Shown: positions 8,104-16,300, counted from the first letter of the stretch. The stretch: DNA of 42,670 bases from Verrucomicrobiota bacterium (GCA_018240065.1 JAFEGH010000008.1:1-42670), one strand, 5' to 3'. A program made the numbers and translations. Notes: generated by a model not told the origin, from the sequence alone.

Positions 8104-8220
8104 ATGCTTCTCATTCTCCTGAAAAAGGACTCACATAAGGGAGTTAAAGGACTCTGGAGGGCAAAGGAAATTGAGGAAAACAGAAAAACTCTTCTCTATG
8201 AGAACAGAGAAAATGTGTGA
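8104..8220 (+). CDS. Possible short protein (38 aa)
   Basis: An ATG at 8104 follows CAGGAG with 8-base spacing and opens a 38-codon frame ending in TGA at 8218. The product begins MLLILLKKDSHKGVKGLW and is basic, then Glu/Asn-rich (KEIEENRKTLLYENREN). No family is recognised. It is kept only because of the good ribosome-binding site in an otherwise non-coding gap; chance is a real alternative. Confidence 0.25.
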   Translation: MLLILLKKDSHKGVKGLWRAKEIEENRKTLLYENRENV

Positions 8221-8227
8221 AAACAGC

Positions 8228-8256
8228 TTGTGAAAAATCGTAACCCTCTTTAAGCT
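8228..8256 (+). promoter_or_regulatory. Possible tRNA-Val/tRNA-Asp promoter
   Basis: TTGTGA (8228-8233), 17 bases, TAAGCT (8251-8256), about 19 bases before tRNA-Val. Spacing and position are right, but the -10 is poor (3 of 6). Confidence 0.35.
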
Positions 8257-8274
8257 GTGTACTTCTTATGCATC

Positions 8275-8347
8275 GGGCGTATAGCTCAGTTGGTAGAGCG
8301 CCTGTCTTACACACAGGTGGTCATAGGTTCGAGTCCTGTTGCGCCCA
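8275..8347 (+). tRNA. tRNA-Val (anticodon TAC)
   Basis: Acceptor GGGCGTA (8275-8281) pairs with TGCGCCC (8340-8346), discriminator A at 8347. The anticodon arm CCTGT/ACAGG holds loop CTTACAC, giving TAC (Val). TAGCTCAGTTGGTAGAGC and GGTTCGAGTCC are canonical D and T arms. CCA is not encoded. tRNA-Asp follows 16 bases later. Confidence 0.97.
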
Positions 8348-8363
8348 AAGGCACCGACATTGC

Positions 8364-8437
8364 GCGGGAGTAGTTCAATTGGTTAGAGCACTGCCCTGTC
8401 ACGGCAGAAGTTGCGGGTTCGAGCCCCGTCTCCCGCG
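8364..8437 (+). tRNA. tRNA-Asp (anticodon GTC)
   Basis: Acceptor GCGGGAG (8364-8370) pairs with CTCCCGC (8430-8436), discriminator G at 8437, the identity base for Asp. The anticodon loop CTGTCAC gives GTC. D arm with GGTTAGAGC and T arm with GGTTCGAGCCC are canonical. It is in the same transcript as tRNA-Val. Confidence 0.97.
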
Positions 8438-8539
8438 TTTCATACGCAGCAAAGTTGAATCCAGACCCACCAATCATTTTTTCTGTACAAACCACTGTTA
8501 AAACGCTATCTTTTGCTCAAGAATTGAGGTTAATCCGTC

Positions 8540-9442
8540 ATGCCAGCTCACCAGTCCGCCACTAAAACCTATCTTCACCACTTGTCCACTTTTCTCTGGC
8601 TTGCAATCGGAGCTTTTTTAGCGGCAGTTGCGATCCGGATCTTCCTAGTTCCTAATCAACTGATCGACGGCGGCGTCGTCGGTATCGCCTTGATCCTTGC
8701 ACGCCTCTATGGCGACAACTACCTTTCCTATGCGATGGTCCTGCTCAACATCCCATTCCTGTACTGGGCCTATACTTATATCCGGCGCTCCTTTGTCATT
8801 TACATGCTGTTGGCTGTCTTTCTATTCGCAGGCTTTCTAATGGTCCTGCAACATGCTCCCGCCTTTATCGGCGATCCTTTAGAGATCATTGTCTTTGGCG
8901 GCGCCATCCTCGGTATCGGAGTAGGACTCATCATTCGCCATGGCGGATGCCTGGACGGAACTGAAATTCTTGCGATCCTGATCAACCGGCGCACCGGATT
9001 CACCGTCGGTCAGGTCGTGCTCTTCATCAACGTCTTCATTTTCGCAGCATACGGCTGGATTTTCCATGACTGGCACATTGCCCTTCGGTCCTTGATGACC
9101 TACATCGTCGCTTTCAAAATGATCGACCTTGTAATCGTCGGTCTGGATGAACTGAAATCCGCTCTTATCATCTCCTCCAAGCCCAAAGAAATGGCCAACG
9201 CAATCATGAACGAGCTGGGCCTTGGGCTCACCATCATGCATGGCAAAGGGGGCTTTTCTGGAGACACGCGCGATATCCTGTTCGTCATCATCGAACGTCT
9301 CGACCTGTCTGAATTGAAAGAAATTGTCCTGCGTGTAGACCCAACCGCCTTCATGGCGATCGAAGATTTGCACGAGGTGGTCTATGGTAAACAGGGCGTC
9401 ATGCCTTTCAAGAAGCGCCCGCGCCACAAATTCGTAAAGTAA
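8540..9442 (+). CDS. YitT family membrane protein
   Basis: A 300-residue integral membrane protein of the YitT family. The N-terminal half has about five or six hydrophobic helices, with the family pattern AIGAFLAAVAIRIFLVPNQ followed by GGVVGIALI, and GVGLIIRHGGCLDGTEILAIL. The last ~80 residues (SALIISSKPKEMANAIM to VYGKQGVM) form the cytosolic DUF2179 ferredoxin-like domain. The transported substrate of the family is not firmly known. GAGGT precedes ATG 8540. It lies downstream of two tRNAs and convergent with rfbA. Confidence 0.88.
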   Translation: MPAHQSATKTYLHHLSTFLWLAIGAFLAAVAIRIFLVPNQLIDGGVVGIALILARLYGDNYLSYAMVLLNIPFLYWAYTYIRRSFVIYMLLAVFLFAGFLMVLQHAPAFIGDPLEIIVFGGAILGIGVGLIIRHGGCLDGTEILAILINRRTGFTVGQVVLFINVFIFAAYGWIFHDWHIALRSLMTYIVAFKMIDLVIVGLDELKSALIISSKPKEMANAIMNELGLGLTIMHGKGGFSGDTRDILFVIIERLDLSELKEIVLRVDPTAFMAIEDLHEVVYGKQGVMPFKKRPRHKFVK

Positions 9443-9494
9443 TCCCTTACAAGCCAGGGGCACAAGCTTGAGGAAGTCTTCTGCTCTTATTCAC

Positions 9495-9544
9495 CCATCC
9501 TTTAACTGCCATTCTCAATCTTCGAAAGGTCAGTTAAGGATGGG
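9495..9544. terminator. Hairpin between convergent yitT-like gene and rfbA
   Basis: CCCATCCTTTAACTG (9494-9508) pairs with CAGTTAAGGATGGG (9531-9544) with one bulged T and a 22-base loop. It sits where both converging transcripts would need to end. On the plus strand it is followed by GAAAAA rather than T, so it is not a textbook rho-independent site. Confidence 0.5.
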
Positions 9545-9564
9545 GAAAAACACACCAAAAATAC

Positions 9565-10479
9565 TTATTTGCAACTTTTCAGAACACTGCCTACCGGACT
9601 GATCTTCATATTGTCACGCTCGAGCATCTGAATTAAATATTGCCCATAATCGCTCTTTGAGAGGGCTGACGCCCTCCTTTCCAATTGTTCCCTGGAAATG
9701 AAGTCCAATTTATAGGCGATCTCTTCCAGACAGGCTACGCTGATGCCCTGCCTTTCCTGGATCGTCTGAACATATTGAGACGCCTGATGAAGAGATGCAT
9801 GCGTTCCCGTGTCAAGCCAGGCGAATCCTCTGTCGAGCAGCCTTAGATGGAGGTCTCCTCTCTCGAGATACACGCGGTTGACATCGGTGATCTCGTATTC
9901 CATGCGTTTGGAAGGCTTTAAGTTACGGGCGATCTCAATGACGTCGTTATCGTAAAAATAAAGCCCTGTCACAGCGAATCGCGACCTGGGATGCAGAGGC
10001 TTTTCGACGATATCGACAACCCTTCCTTCCTCATCGAATTCAGCGACTCCGTAACGCTCCGGATCTTTGACCTCATAGCCAAAAATAATGGCGCCCTGTT
10101 CCAAATGGCTGCAGGAAGAGACGAGCGCCGCAAGGTTGTGGCCATAGAAAATGTTGTCGCCAAGAATGAGGGCGACTGAATCATCTGCGATAAAACTCTC
10201 CCCGATGGTAAAGGCCTGTGCAATTCCCTCGGGCTTATTCTGAATGGCGTAAGAGAGTTTAATGCCCAAGTGGGACCCGTCTCCCAGCAGATCCTGAAAA
10301 CGGGGAATGTCCTGAGAGGTGGAAATAAGCAGGATTTCCCGTATTCCGGCCATCATCAGGACGGAAAGCGGGTAGTAGATCATCGGTTTGTCATAAATTG
10401 GAAGCAGCTGCTTGCAAACTGACAATGTGACTGGATACAGGCGCGTTCCCTGGCCGCCGGCAAGAATGATACCTTTCAT
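9565..10479 (-). CDS. rfbA: Glucose-1-phosphate thymidylyltransferase
   Basis: A 304-residue RmlA/RfbA enzyme making dTDP-glucose from dTTP and glucose-1-phosphate, the first step to dTDP-sugars such as dTDP-rhamnose. The nucleotidyltransferase signature is [18 protein letters not shown] at the N-terminus, followed by [20 protein letters not shown] and [20 protein letters not shown] and FAWLDTGTH are also family hallmarks. Full length (E. coli about 293). Its ATG overlaps the hpt stop (ATGA), giving translational coupling. No rfbB, rfbC or rfbD lies in the window, so the rest of a dTDP-sugar pathway must be elsewhere or absent. Confidence 0.96.
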   Translation of the reverse strand: MKGIILAGGQGTRLYPVTLSVCKQLLPIYDKPMIYYPLSVLMMAGIREILLISTSQDIPRFQDLLGDGSHLGIKLSYAIQNKPEGIAQAFTIGESFIADDSVALILGDNIFYGHNLAALVSSCSHLEQGAIIFGYEVKDPERYGVAEFDEEGRVVDIVEKPLHPRSRFAVTGLYFYDNDVIEIARNLKPSKRMEYEITDVNRVYLERGDLHLRLLDRGFAWLDTGTHASLHQASQYVQTIQERQGISVACLEEIAYKLDFISREQLERRASALSKSDYGQYLIQMLERDNMKISPVGSVLKSCK

Positions 10480-11129
10480 TTCGGTTCCGTTGTAAAGACA
10501 TAGATCCCGGGAAGTCCCCGGTAATATTCTTTATAGTCGAGGCCGAATCCAATCACAAACAGATTTTCGATTTCGAACAAAACATAGTCGGGAACAAAAT
10601 CGATATCGCGAGACACATTCTTAGACAGGAGCACGAGGCTCTTCAAGCTCTTTGGATTCTTTTGCTGCAGTCTAGAGAGGATTTGCTTGAGGGTATGTCC
10701 AGTATCAAAAATATCATCGACGAGAAGTACATTTTTAGAGGTTAGGTCAAGCTGGTCCAATCCGGAGATCTTCAACTCTCCTCTTTTGGCGCCGTGCTGT
10801 CCATAGCTGCTGGCAGAACAATACTCGATCGTGCAGGGCGTTTTAAGCTCGCGCATCAAATCAGCGGCAACGCAGACAGCCCCTTTCATGACCATCACAA
10901 TTGTGAGTTCTTCACCGGCATATTGCGCATCGATCGCGCGAGCCGCTTCAGTGATTTTCTCTTTGATTTGTTCCTGTGAGATAAGCAGTTGAAGTGAGTC
11001 CATTTCTTCCTTGGCGCTGGTTGGTTGTGCCGATGCTTGAGAAGGCGTCAGGAATTGCATGCTAAGACATGCGAGGAAGAATGCAGACGCCAAAAAACGG
11101 AACGATACCCGATCGCTGTTTAGTTTCAT
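10476..11129 (-). CDS. hpt: Hypoxanthine phosphoribosyltransferase, apparent signal peptide
   Basis: Residues 45-217 match purine salvage [18 protein letters not shown] (first loop), CSASSYG, the PRPP-binding signature [13 protein letters not shown] at 134-146, and [20 protein letters not shown] at the C-terminus. It would make IMP/GMP from hypoxanthine/guanine and PRPP. Residues 1-38 read as a classical Sec signal peptide: basic start, hydrophobic core [17 protein letters not shown], and an AxA-type cleavage region (QASAQ). That is odd for a cytosolic enzyme needing PRPP. Both ATG 11129 (GAGGG nearby) and internal ATG 11003 (AAGGA 5-6 bases upstream, M43) have plausible ribosome-binding sites, so a cytosolic form could start at 11003. 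Confidence 0.9.
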   Translation of the reverse strand: MKLNSDRVSFRFLASAFFLACLSMQFLTPSQASAQPTSAKEEMDSLQLLISQEQIKEKITEAARAIDAQYAGEELTIVMVMKGAVCVAADLMRELKTPCTIEYCSASSYGQHGAKRGELKISGLDQLDLTSKNVLLVDDIFDTGHTLKQILSRLQQKNPKSLKSLVLLSKNVSRDIDFVPDYVLFEIENLFVIGFGLDYKEYYRGLPGIYVFTTEPK

Positions 11130-11152
11130 ATGCCCTCGAAATTAAATGCCGC

Positions 11153-11188
11153 TTAAACGGCGCCGCACTATGCCGCGGCGCGCTTTAA
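11153..11188 (-). terminator. Strong hairpin after accC
   Basis: GCGCCGC (11160-11166) and GCGGCGC (11175-11181) form a GC-only stem flanked by TTAAA/TTTAA arms. It begins inside the accC stop codon region and lies within the 55-base gap before hpt. It may attenuate transcription from acc into hpt-rfbA or protect the accC 3' end; no long T-run follows. Confidence 0.5.
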
Positions 11189-12555
11189 CTTCCTTTATTG
11201 GGAGTAAACGTACATCCTTCGAGTATCAGCTGATCGATGTAATTGATGACATAGTCATTGCTCAGGAATTTAGGATCGGCCAGCATATACTGATGGAACG
11301 GGATGGTCGAATAGACTCCCCCGATATGAAACTCTTTTAAGGCGCGTTTGGCCACCGCGATCGCTTCTTCGCGGTCTTTGCCCATGACGATCAATTTGGC
11401 AATCATCGAGTCGTAATTGGGCGGAATGCGATATCCTGAATAGCATGCGCTATCGATGCGGACATGGGGCCCGCCAGGTGGAATATAGTATTCAAGATGG
11501 CCAGGCGAGGGAGCGAAATTGTTAGCCGGGTTTTCCGCATTAATGCGAAGCTGGATCACATGGCCCTTGAACTCGACGTCCTTTTGCTTGAATTTCAGCT
11601 TCTCCCCCATTGCAATCCTGATCTGCTCCTTGACGAGATCGATTCCTGTCAGCTCTTCGGTGACAGTGTGCTCGACCTGGATGCGGGTATTGACTTCCAT
11701 GAAGTAGAAGTTACGGTCTTCATCGAGCAGGAACTCGACGGTGCCAACAGAATGGTATTTGGCTGCGCGAACGATATCGACTGCCGCTTCGCCGATCTTC
11801 TTACGCATAGACGGCGTCAGGATAGGGCTTGGAGCCTCTTCAATCAGTTTCTGACGGCGTCTTTGTATCGTGCAGTCCCTTTCGCCAAGATAAGCATAAT
11901 TGCCGTGCTTGTCACCGATAATCTGCACTTCGATATGCCGTGGGTTGACGATCATTTTCTCGAGATAGACATCGGGATTGTTGAAACTGACCTCGGCCTC
12001 AGTTCGCGCAGCTGAAAACTGACGTGCGAACTCATCGGGATCGTGGGCGATGCGAATGCCTTTTCCGCCGCCGCCGGCGGAGGCTTTGATGAAAACAGGG
12101 AACCCGATTTTTCTCGCTTCCTTCATCGCTTCCTGAACGTCGTCAATTACGCCCTCAGAACCAGGAATGACAGGGCATTTTACGCTTTTGGCGGTGGCCT
12201 TGGCTTTCGACTTGTCGCCCAGCAGAGAGATCGTCTCTGCGGAGGGACCGATGAAATTGACACCGCAGCTTGCGCAGATCGATGCAAAATTGGCGTTCTC
12301 GCTCAAAAATCCGTAACCGGGATGCAAAGCGTCCGCGCCAGTAATCTCACAGGCGGAAAGGATGTTGGCGATCTTTAAATAGGACTTCTGGGATGGCGCC
12401 TCTCCAATGCAAATAGCCTCGTCGGCATGGAGGACATGGAGAGCTTCTGCATCGGCCTGTGAATACACGGCGACTGTCTGCAGCCCCAAATCATGGCAGG
12501 CCCGGATGATGCGAACGGCGATCTCGCCGCGATTAGCGACTAAAACTTTTTGCAT
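11185..12555 (-). CDS. accC: Acetyl-CoA carboxylase biotin carboxylase subunit
   Basis: The 456-residue ATP-grasp enzyme that carboxylates the biotin on AccB in the first step of fatty-acid synthesis. Visible features are the N-terminal KVLVANRGEIAVRIIRAC, HPGYGFLSENANFA, the glycine-rich ATP loop KASAGGGGKGIR, ERDCTIQRRRQKLIEEAPSP, and the catalytic MEVNTRIQVEHTVTEE. Length is standard (E. coli 449). It is separated from the upstream accB by a 172-base gap containing a palindromic repeat element, whereas in many bacteria accBC are almost contiguous. Confidence 0.97.
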   Translation of the reverse strand: MQKVLVANRGEIAVRIIRACHDLGLQTVAVYSQADAEALHVLHADEAICIGEAPSQKSYLKIANILSACEITGADALHPGYGFLSENANFASICASCGVNFIGPSAETISLLGDKSKAKATAKSVKCPVIPGSEGVIDDVQEAMKEARKIGFPVFIKASAGGGGKGIRIAHDPDEFARQFSAARTEAEVSFNNPDVYLEKMIVNPRHIEVQIIGDKHGNYAYLGERDCTIQRRRQKLIEEAPSPILTPSMRKKIGEAAVDIVRAAKYHSVGTVEFLLDEDRNFYFMEVNTRIQVEHTVTEELTGIDLVKEQIRIAMGEKLKFKQKDVEFKGHVIQLRINAENPANNFAPSPGHLEYYIPPGGPHVRIDSACYSGYRIPPNYDSMIAKLIVMGKDREEAIAVAKRALKEFHIGGVYSTIPFHQYMLADPKFLSNDYVINYIDQLILEGCTFTPNKGS

Positions 12556-12564
12556 AAAACCTTA

Positions 12565-12726
12565 ATACCCAAGCAACTTCAAAACTATGTTTTCGGCTGC
12601 GCCAAAGAGGCGCGTTAAGATGATCGCAAGTGCTTCAAAATTAGCAAAGATGGAACCACTTACGATCATCGAATCCCACCCGCTTTCGCGATGCGCGCTA
12701 CCCAAGTTTTGAACCTGGTTGCGTAT
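12565..12726. repeat. 162-bp element with 21-bp terminal inverted repeats (copy 2)
   Basis: The ends 12565-12585 (ACCCAAGCAACTTCAAAAC...) and 12706-12726 are inverted repeats, 17 of 21 matching. Inside, GATGATCGCAAGTG (12619-12632) and CACTTACGATCATC (12657-12670) form a second stem, 13 of 14 matching, and each arm has its own small GC hairpin. No ORF is present. The outer half-site recurs at 3153-3173 and 27480-27500. This has MITE- or REP-like organisation. It fills the accB-accC gap. Confidence 0.7.
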
Positions 12727-12727
12727 C

Positions 12728-13228
12728 TTACACTATACGAAACAGCTTTGTTCCAAATTCAACGGGATGGGCGTTGTCGACCAAAATCTCAGCGACGGTC
12801 CCGCTCATGCCTGCCTTCACTTCATTCATCACTTTCATCGCTTCGATGATGCAGACCACTGTATTCTCATCGACGCGGTCCCCTACTTTCACAAAATTTG
12901 GATTTTCAGGGGATGCGGCTGCATAAAATGTTCCAACGAGAGGAGCTGTAACGAATTTGCCTTCTTTCTCTTTATCCTTGCCGGCAGCGTGTTCATCGTG
13001 AGCCGCTTTCTGAACAGGAGAGGGCCGGTTTGGACCTTCTGTCTCTCGCACTGGCGGATGGGCATAGACAGGAGGATAGAATGCCGCGGCAGGGTGCGGT
13101 GCGTGAGATGGATTTTCATCCTGGCGCTCCAGATGCACTTCGTCGCCGCCTTTTTGTTTAATCGTCAATTTCTTAATGCCTGCACGTTCCATGGCAGTCA
13201 TTAATTCCTTGATTTGTTTAAGGTCCAC
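12728..13228 (-). CDS. accB: Biotin carboxyl carrier protein of acetyl-CoA carboxylase
   Basis: A 166-residue BCCP. The C-terminal ~80 residues are the biotinyl domain with the biotinylation site EAMKVMNE, preceded by GTFYAAASPENPNFVKVGD. The middle is a Pro/Ala/His-rich linker (HPAAAFYPPVYAHPPV) and the N-terminus a short helical domain (LKQIKELMTAMERAGIKKLTI). Start is GTG 13228, preceded by AGGAGG at 6 bases, an excellent ribosome-binding site. It lies 14 bases after efp and upstream of accC. Confidence 0.96.
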   Translation of the reverse strand: MDLKQIKELMTAMERAGIKKLTIKQKGGDEVHLERQDENPSHAPHPAAAFYPPVYAHPPVRETEGPNRPSPVQKAAHDEHAAGKDKEKEGKFVTAPLVGTFYAAASPENPNFVKVGDRVDENTVVCIIEAMKVMNEVKAGMSGTVAEILVDNAHPVEFGTKLFRIV

Positions 13229-13242
13229 AGCGTCCCTCCTAA

Positions 13243-13800
13243 TTAGACTCTTTGGATATATTCGTTTGTCTGAGTATCCACTTTAATAATATCTCCCGAT
13301 TCAATAAACATCGGGACCTCGACTTTTGCGCCGGTCTCTAAAATGGCCAGCTTGGTCGCATTGGCAACATGGGCCGCCGACTCGCTCTCCTCCGTTTTGA
13401 CGACCATCAGCTCTAAGAACTGAGGCAGTTCAACTGAGAAAATCGAATTGCCGTAAAACATCGCTTTCAGCTCGATTCCCTCTTTGAGGAAATTGACTTT
13501 ATCAGCAATGACCTGAGATGGCACTAATACCTGCTCCAGGTTGCCGATGTCTAAAAACAGATAGTCTTTTCCTTCAAGATATAGATATTCCAGCTTCCGT
13601 TCCGCCAGCGAAACGTCCTGAATCGGCTGATTGAGCTTGAAATTCCTTTCGATCACCTCATCGGATAGCAAATTTTTCAATTTGGTCTTGATGAAGGGGA
13701 CCCCTTTTGCGACGGTGACCTTCACGCATGATTCCACGCGGTAGATCTTTCCATCGATCGATAGTGTCATTCCCGGGGCCAATTGATTGCTTGTCGTCAT
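13243..13800 (-). CDS. efp: Translation elongation factor P
   Basis: A 185-residue EF-P, which relieves ribosome stalling at polyproline. Three beta-barrel OB/KOW domains are expected; the family signatures IKTKLKNLLSDEVIERNF and the C-terminal SGDIIKVDTQTNEYIQRV are present. The loop that reaches the peptidyl-transferase centre reads VAKGVPF, with Lys32 at the position lysylated in many bacteria. Chlamydiae usually carry two EF-P genes, and this one sits beside accBC as C. trachomatis efp1 (CT122) does. Confidence 0.95.
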   Translation of the reverse strand: MTTSNQLAPGMTLSIDGKIYRVESCVKVTVAKGVPFIKTKLKNLLSDEVIERNFKLNQPIQDVSLAERKLEYLYLEGKDYLFLDIGNLEQVLVPSQVIADKVNFLKEGIELKAMFYGNSIFSVELPQFLELMVVKTEESESAAHVANATKLAILETGAKVEVPMFIESGDIIKVDTQTNEYIQRV

Positions 13801-13816
13801 ATAGGATAATCCGTAC

Positions 13817-14500
13817 TTAAAACGAAGAAAATGTCATTAAACTGTCCACTATGCTCTTGAGTTCGCCAAGGTCGGTGATGGAATAGTCGACATCCCCTTT
13901 TTGCCTTGCCGAATTCAGTCCTCTTCCCCACTTCATCTGGACTGTCTTGAATCCCAGTTCGCGGGCGGGGATCAAATCGACAGGAACCCGGTCGCCGCAA
14001 ACGAGCACTTCAGACGGAGAGTAACCGAGCTCATCCACAATCATTTGATAATGAGGCTTTTTGTTTCTTTCCTCGGTCACTGCGATTTTACTAAAAATTC
14101 GAGAATCTATACCAGCTTTTTTCAACTTCTCCATTTGCTGCGAGCTCTTGCCGACTGTAACAAGCGCCATCTGATGGTGATGGGCCAAATCCGCAAGCAG
14201 TTCAAGAGCTCCCTCTAGAGGAAAAATTGGCAGATCTGCCGGAAAAGAGTCATAAATCTCTTTGATCCCGATCTCCAAAAAGCGCTTGTCAGAGCCGGTG
14301 ATCTCAATGAACTCGGACAGCGCAGCGCCGGCGCTCTCCGCAGTTCGGTCCAGCCTGCGAAGCAAGTCGAGTGATTCCGCGTAGTCGGGCAAATCAAGGC
14401 CTGCCCCGACCATCGCCCGGAGAGCGTCATCAAGTTTATAGTGAGTGATGCACCCTGAGGTGTCGATCAATGTGTCATCAAGATCAAAGATGATTAACAA
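13817..14500 (-). CDS. HAD-superfamily hydrolase
   Basis: A 227-residue haloacid-dehalogenase-type phosphatase. Motif I FDLDDTLIDT starts at residue 5 with both catalytic aspartates. A helical cap follows. Motif II is LVTVGKSSQQMEKL, and motif III/IV is KKPHYQMIVDELG with VLVCGDRVPVDLIPARELGF. Substrate is unknown; the closest general class is phosphoglycolate-phosphatase/pyrophosphatase-like. The start is a TTG at 14500 inside the yvcK 3' end (17-base overlap), the only start that keeps motif I, and its ribosome-binding site is weak, so translation probably depends on yvcK. Confidence 0.85.
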   Translation of the reverse strand: MLIIFDLDDTLIDTSGCITHYKLDDALRAMVGAGLDLPDYAESLDLLRRLDRTAESAGAALSEFIEITGSDKRFLEIGIKEIYDSFPADLPIFPLEGALELLADLAHHHQMALVTVGKSSQQMEKLKKAGIDSRIFSKIAVTEERNKKPHYQMIVDELGYSPSEVLVCGDRVPVDLIPARELGFKTVQMKWGRGLNSARQKGDVDYSITDLGELKSIVDSLMTFSSF

Positions 14501-15446
14501 TTTTCATCAACTCTTGTGCAAGTTTTTTAGAATCATGGCGGATAAGGCTGCGCTTGATCAGGTCTTTTTTCGGAGCCTCTCTCGGCTCGCCGAGAAGAGA
14601 GGTATAAATGACCCGCTCCTCATTCACATCGTTTTCGACGAGTTCGCCTTCTTCCGCGTAGACGTCGATCAACTCCTGGGACGGCTTCTGGCTGTTGACG
14701 AGGATATAATCGAAAATATCGTCGCCGATGAAGCGGCTGATTTCTTTGAGGTAATCGCTGACTTTGAATCCGGTCGTCTGCCCTTTTCTATTCATTAAAT
14801 TGACGACGAATGTTTTCTTGGCCTGAGAGTTGCGGAGAGCTTCGCTGACTCCCTCGACAAGAAGGTTCGGGATCAGGGAAGTATGCAGACCGCCTGGCCC
14901 GATGACGATCAGATCGGAGTTCATGATCTCCGAGATCGCATGAGGATTTGCTTTTGGAAACGGCTCAAGGTAGATGCTCTTATAGCCCTGGTCGATGTCC
15001 TGAGACAGGTAAACCTGTTTCTCCCCTTCAAGCAGAGTGCGGTTGTTCAGCAGCATCTTGAGACGCACCTGGTGCGTCGTGACAGGGATCACTTTTCCCT
15101 GAATAAAGAGGATTTTTCCCATCTCTTCAACGGCCTTTTCAAAGCTGCCAGTCACCTTTTCAAGAGCGGACAGGAGAAGGTTGCCAAAGCTGTGACCTTC
15201 CAGCCCGCCGTTCTCAAAACGATAGTTCATTAGAGAGCGCATCATGCTGGAGGAGTTGGAGAGGGCGACCAGACATTGTCTGACGTCGCCAGGCGGCAGG
15301 ACGCCAAGTTCGTCGCGCAAAATTCCGGTGCTCCCCCCATCATCAGCCATGGAGACGATAGCGCTTAGGTCCACATCGTAATTCTTTAGTCCGCGCAAGA
15401 CGGCAAAGTTGCCTGTCCCCCCTCCGATGACGACGATTTTTTTCAT
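14484..15446 (-). CDS. yvcK: YvcK/GlmR-type protein (UPF0052, CofD-like)
   Basis: A 320-residue protein of the YvcK (GlmR) family, which in Bacillus and other bacteria binds UDP-GlcNAc and links carbon flux to cell-wall precursor synthesis. Signature KIVVIGGGTGNFAVLRGLK at the N-terminus, MADDGGSTGILRDELGVLPPGDVRQCL, and NLMNRKGQTTGFKVSDY. Its ATG overlaps the rpe stop (ATGA). A peptidoglycan-control gene coupled to rpe makes sense for chlamydiae, which make limited peptidoglycan; the role here is inference. Confidence 0.9.
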   Translation of the reverse strand: MKKIVVIGGGTGNFAVLRGLKNYDVDLSAIVSMADDGGSTGILRDELGVLPPGDVRQCLVALSNSSSMMRSLMNYRFENGGLEGHSFGNLLLSALEKVTGSFEKAVEEMGKILFIQGKVIPVTTHQVRLKMLLNNRTLLEGEKQVYLSQDIDQGYKSIYLEPFPKANPHAISEIMNSDLIVIGPGGLHTSLIPNLLVEGVSEALRNSQAKKTFVVNLMNRKGQTTGFKVSDYLKEISRFIGDDIFDYILVNSQKPSQELIDVYAEEGELVENDVNEERVIYTSLLGEPREAPKKDLIKRSLIRHDSKKLAQELMKIVNHL

Positions 15447-16180
15447 TCGCTTTTACTCCCGCCTATCTGTCTCATTTTCGTAATCGCATCGCGCATGTTC
15501 GGAGTTCCAAACAAATAGCTTCCGGAAACGATGACGTTCGCTCCGGCATCGATGCATCGCTTAGCCGTTTCTTGGTTGATTCCGCCGTCGACCTGGATAT
15601 TGAAAGCAGGAAGCGAGTCCGCCTCGCTTTTCTTGTCAGGTTGTGGAACCTTGCCTCCTTTGCGAATATCCATTTTCGTGCAGAGATCGCGCGTAAATTG
15701 AATTTTGTCCAGCACATCCGGCATGAACTCCTGACCGCCGAACCCGGGGTTCACGGTCATCAGAAGGATCAAATCGCATTTGTCGAGGTATTTAGGGATC
15801 AGCGACTCGCTTGTTTCGGGACAAAAGGCCAGCCCCGCCTCAATGTTGCAGCGACGGATATAATTAAGAGTGTCCTGTACATCTTCCGTCGCCTCCAGAT
15901 GGAATGTGATCCTGTCGGCGCCGGCTTCGACGAACCTCTCGATATAATCATAAGGATTGTAAATCATTAGATGGACGTCCAGAAAGAGCGACGTGGACCG
16001 CTTCAGAGCGGCGACAGCCCTGGGGCCCAGGGTCAAATTAGGAACGAAATGCCCATCCATGATATCGACATGCAAAGCATCGGCCCCAGCATCCTGGCAG
16101 CGCTTTGCCTCATCGGCAAGTTTGCCAAAGTCTGCGGAAAGGATCGAAGGCTCAATTAGGATCGGCATTGCTGGCTTCAT
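15443..16180 (-). CDS. rpe: Ribulose-phosphate 3-epimerase
   Basis: A 245-residue TIM-barrel enzyme interconverting ribulose-5-P and xylulose-5-P in the pentose phosphate pathway. Motifs: PSILSADFGKLADE, HVDIMDGHFVPNLTLG (metal ligands and catalytic Asp), DVHLMI, MTVNPGFGGQEFMP and IQVDGGINQETA with the second catalytic Asp. It is slightly longer than usual (about 220) because of an insertion of roughly 15 residues, RKGGKVPQPDKKSEADSLP, before the second Asp strand. ATG 16168 is an alternative start. First gene of the rpe-yvcK-HAD-efp-acc run. Confidence 0.96.
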   Translation of the reverse strand: MKPAMPILIEPSILSADFGKLADEAKRCQDAGADALHVDIMDGHFVPNLTLGPRAVAALKRSTSLFLDVHLMIYNPYDYIERFVEAGADRITFHLEATEDVQDTLNYIRRCNIEAGLAFCPETSESLIPKYLDKCDLILLMTVNPGFGGQEFMPDVLDKIQFTRDLCTKMDIRKGGKVPQPDKKSEADSLPAFNIQVDGGINQETAKRCIDAGANVIVSGSYLFGTPNMRDAITKMRQIGGSKSE

Positions 16181-16195
16181 TGGTCGCTAACTCGC

Positions 16196-16224
16196 TGTAT
16201 AATTATCGCTATCACAATTAAAAA
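16196..16224 (-). promoter_or_regulatory. Possible promoter of the rpe operon
   Basis: On the minus strand: TTTTTA (16224-16219), 17 bases, TATACA (16201-16196), just upstream of rpe. If it is used, the leader is very short, which would favour the ATG at 16168. Confidence 0.35.
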
Positions 16225-16300
16225 TCCCCTTTCACAACAGGGAACTCATAAAGGATGTACGAAAGATCCATTTCTTACGAAAAGAACTTTCAAATACCCT

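Larger units (their letters stand above)
7841..8274. other. AT-rich divergent intergenic region
   Basis: 434 bases between glgB (minus) and tRNA-Val (plus). It holds the glgB promoter (7875-7904), a possible short ORF (8104-8220), and the tRNA promoter region. Around the latter, ACAGCTT (8223-8229) and AAGCTGT (8252-8258) form an inverted repeat spanning the putative -35/-10. The stretch 7905-8090 is very AT-rich with no coding or repeat structure that I can see. Confidence 0.5.

Noticed and set aside
8268..8501. A 77-codon frame across the tRNA region
   Set aside because: It reads through tRNA-Val and tRNA-Asp; the tRNA structures fully explain the sequence.
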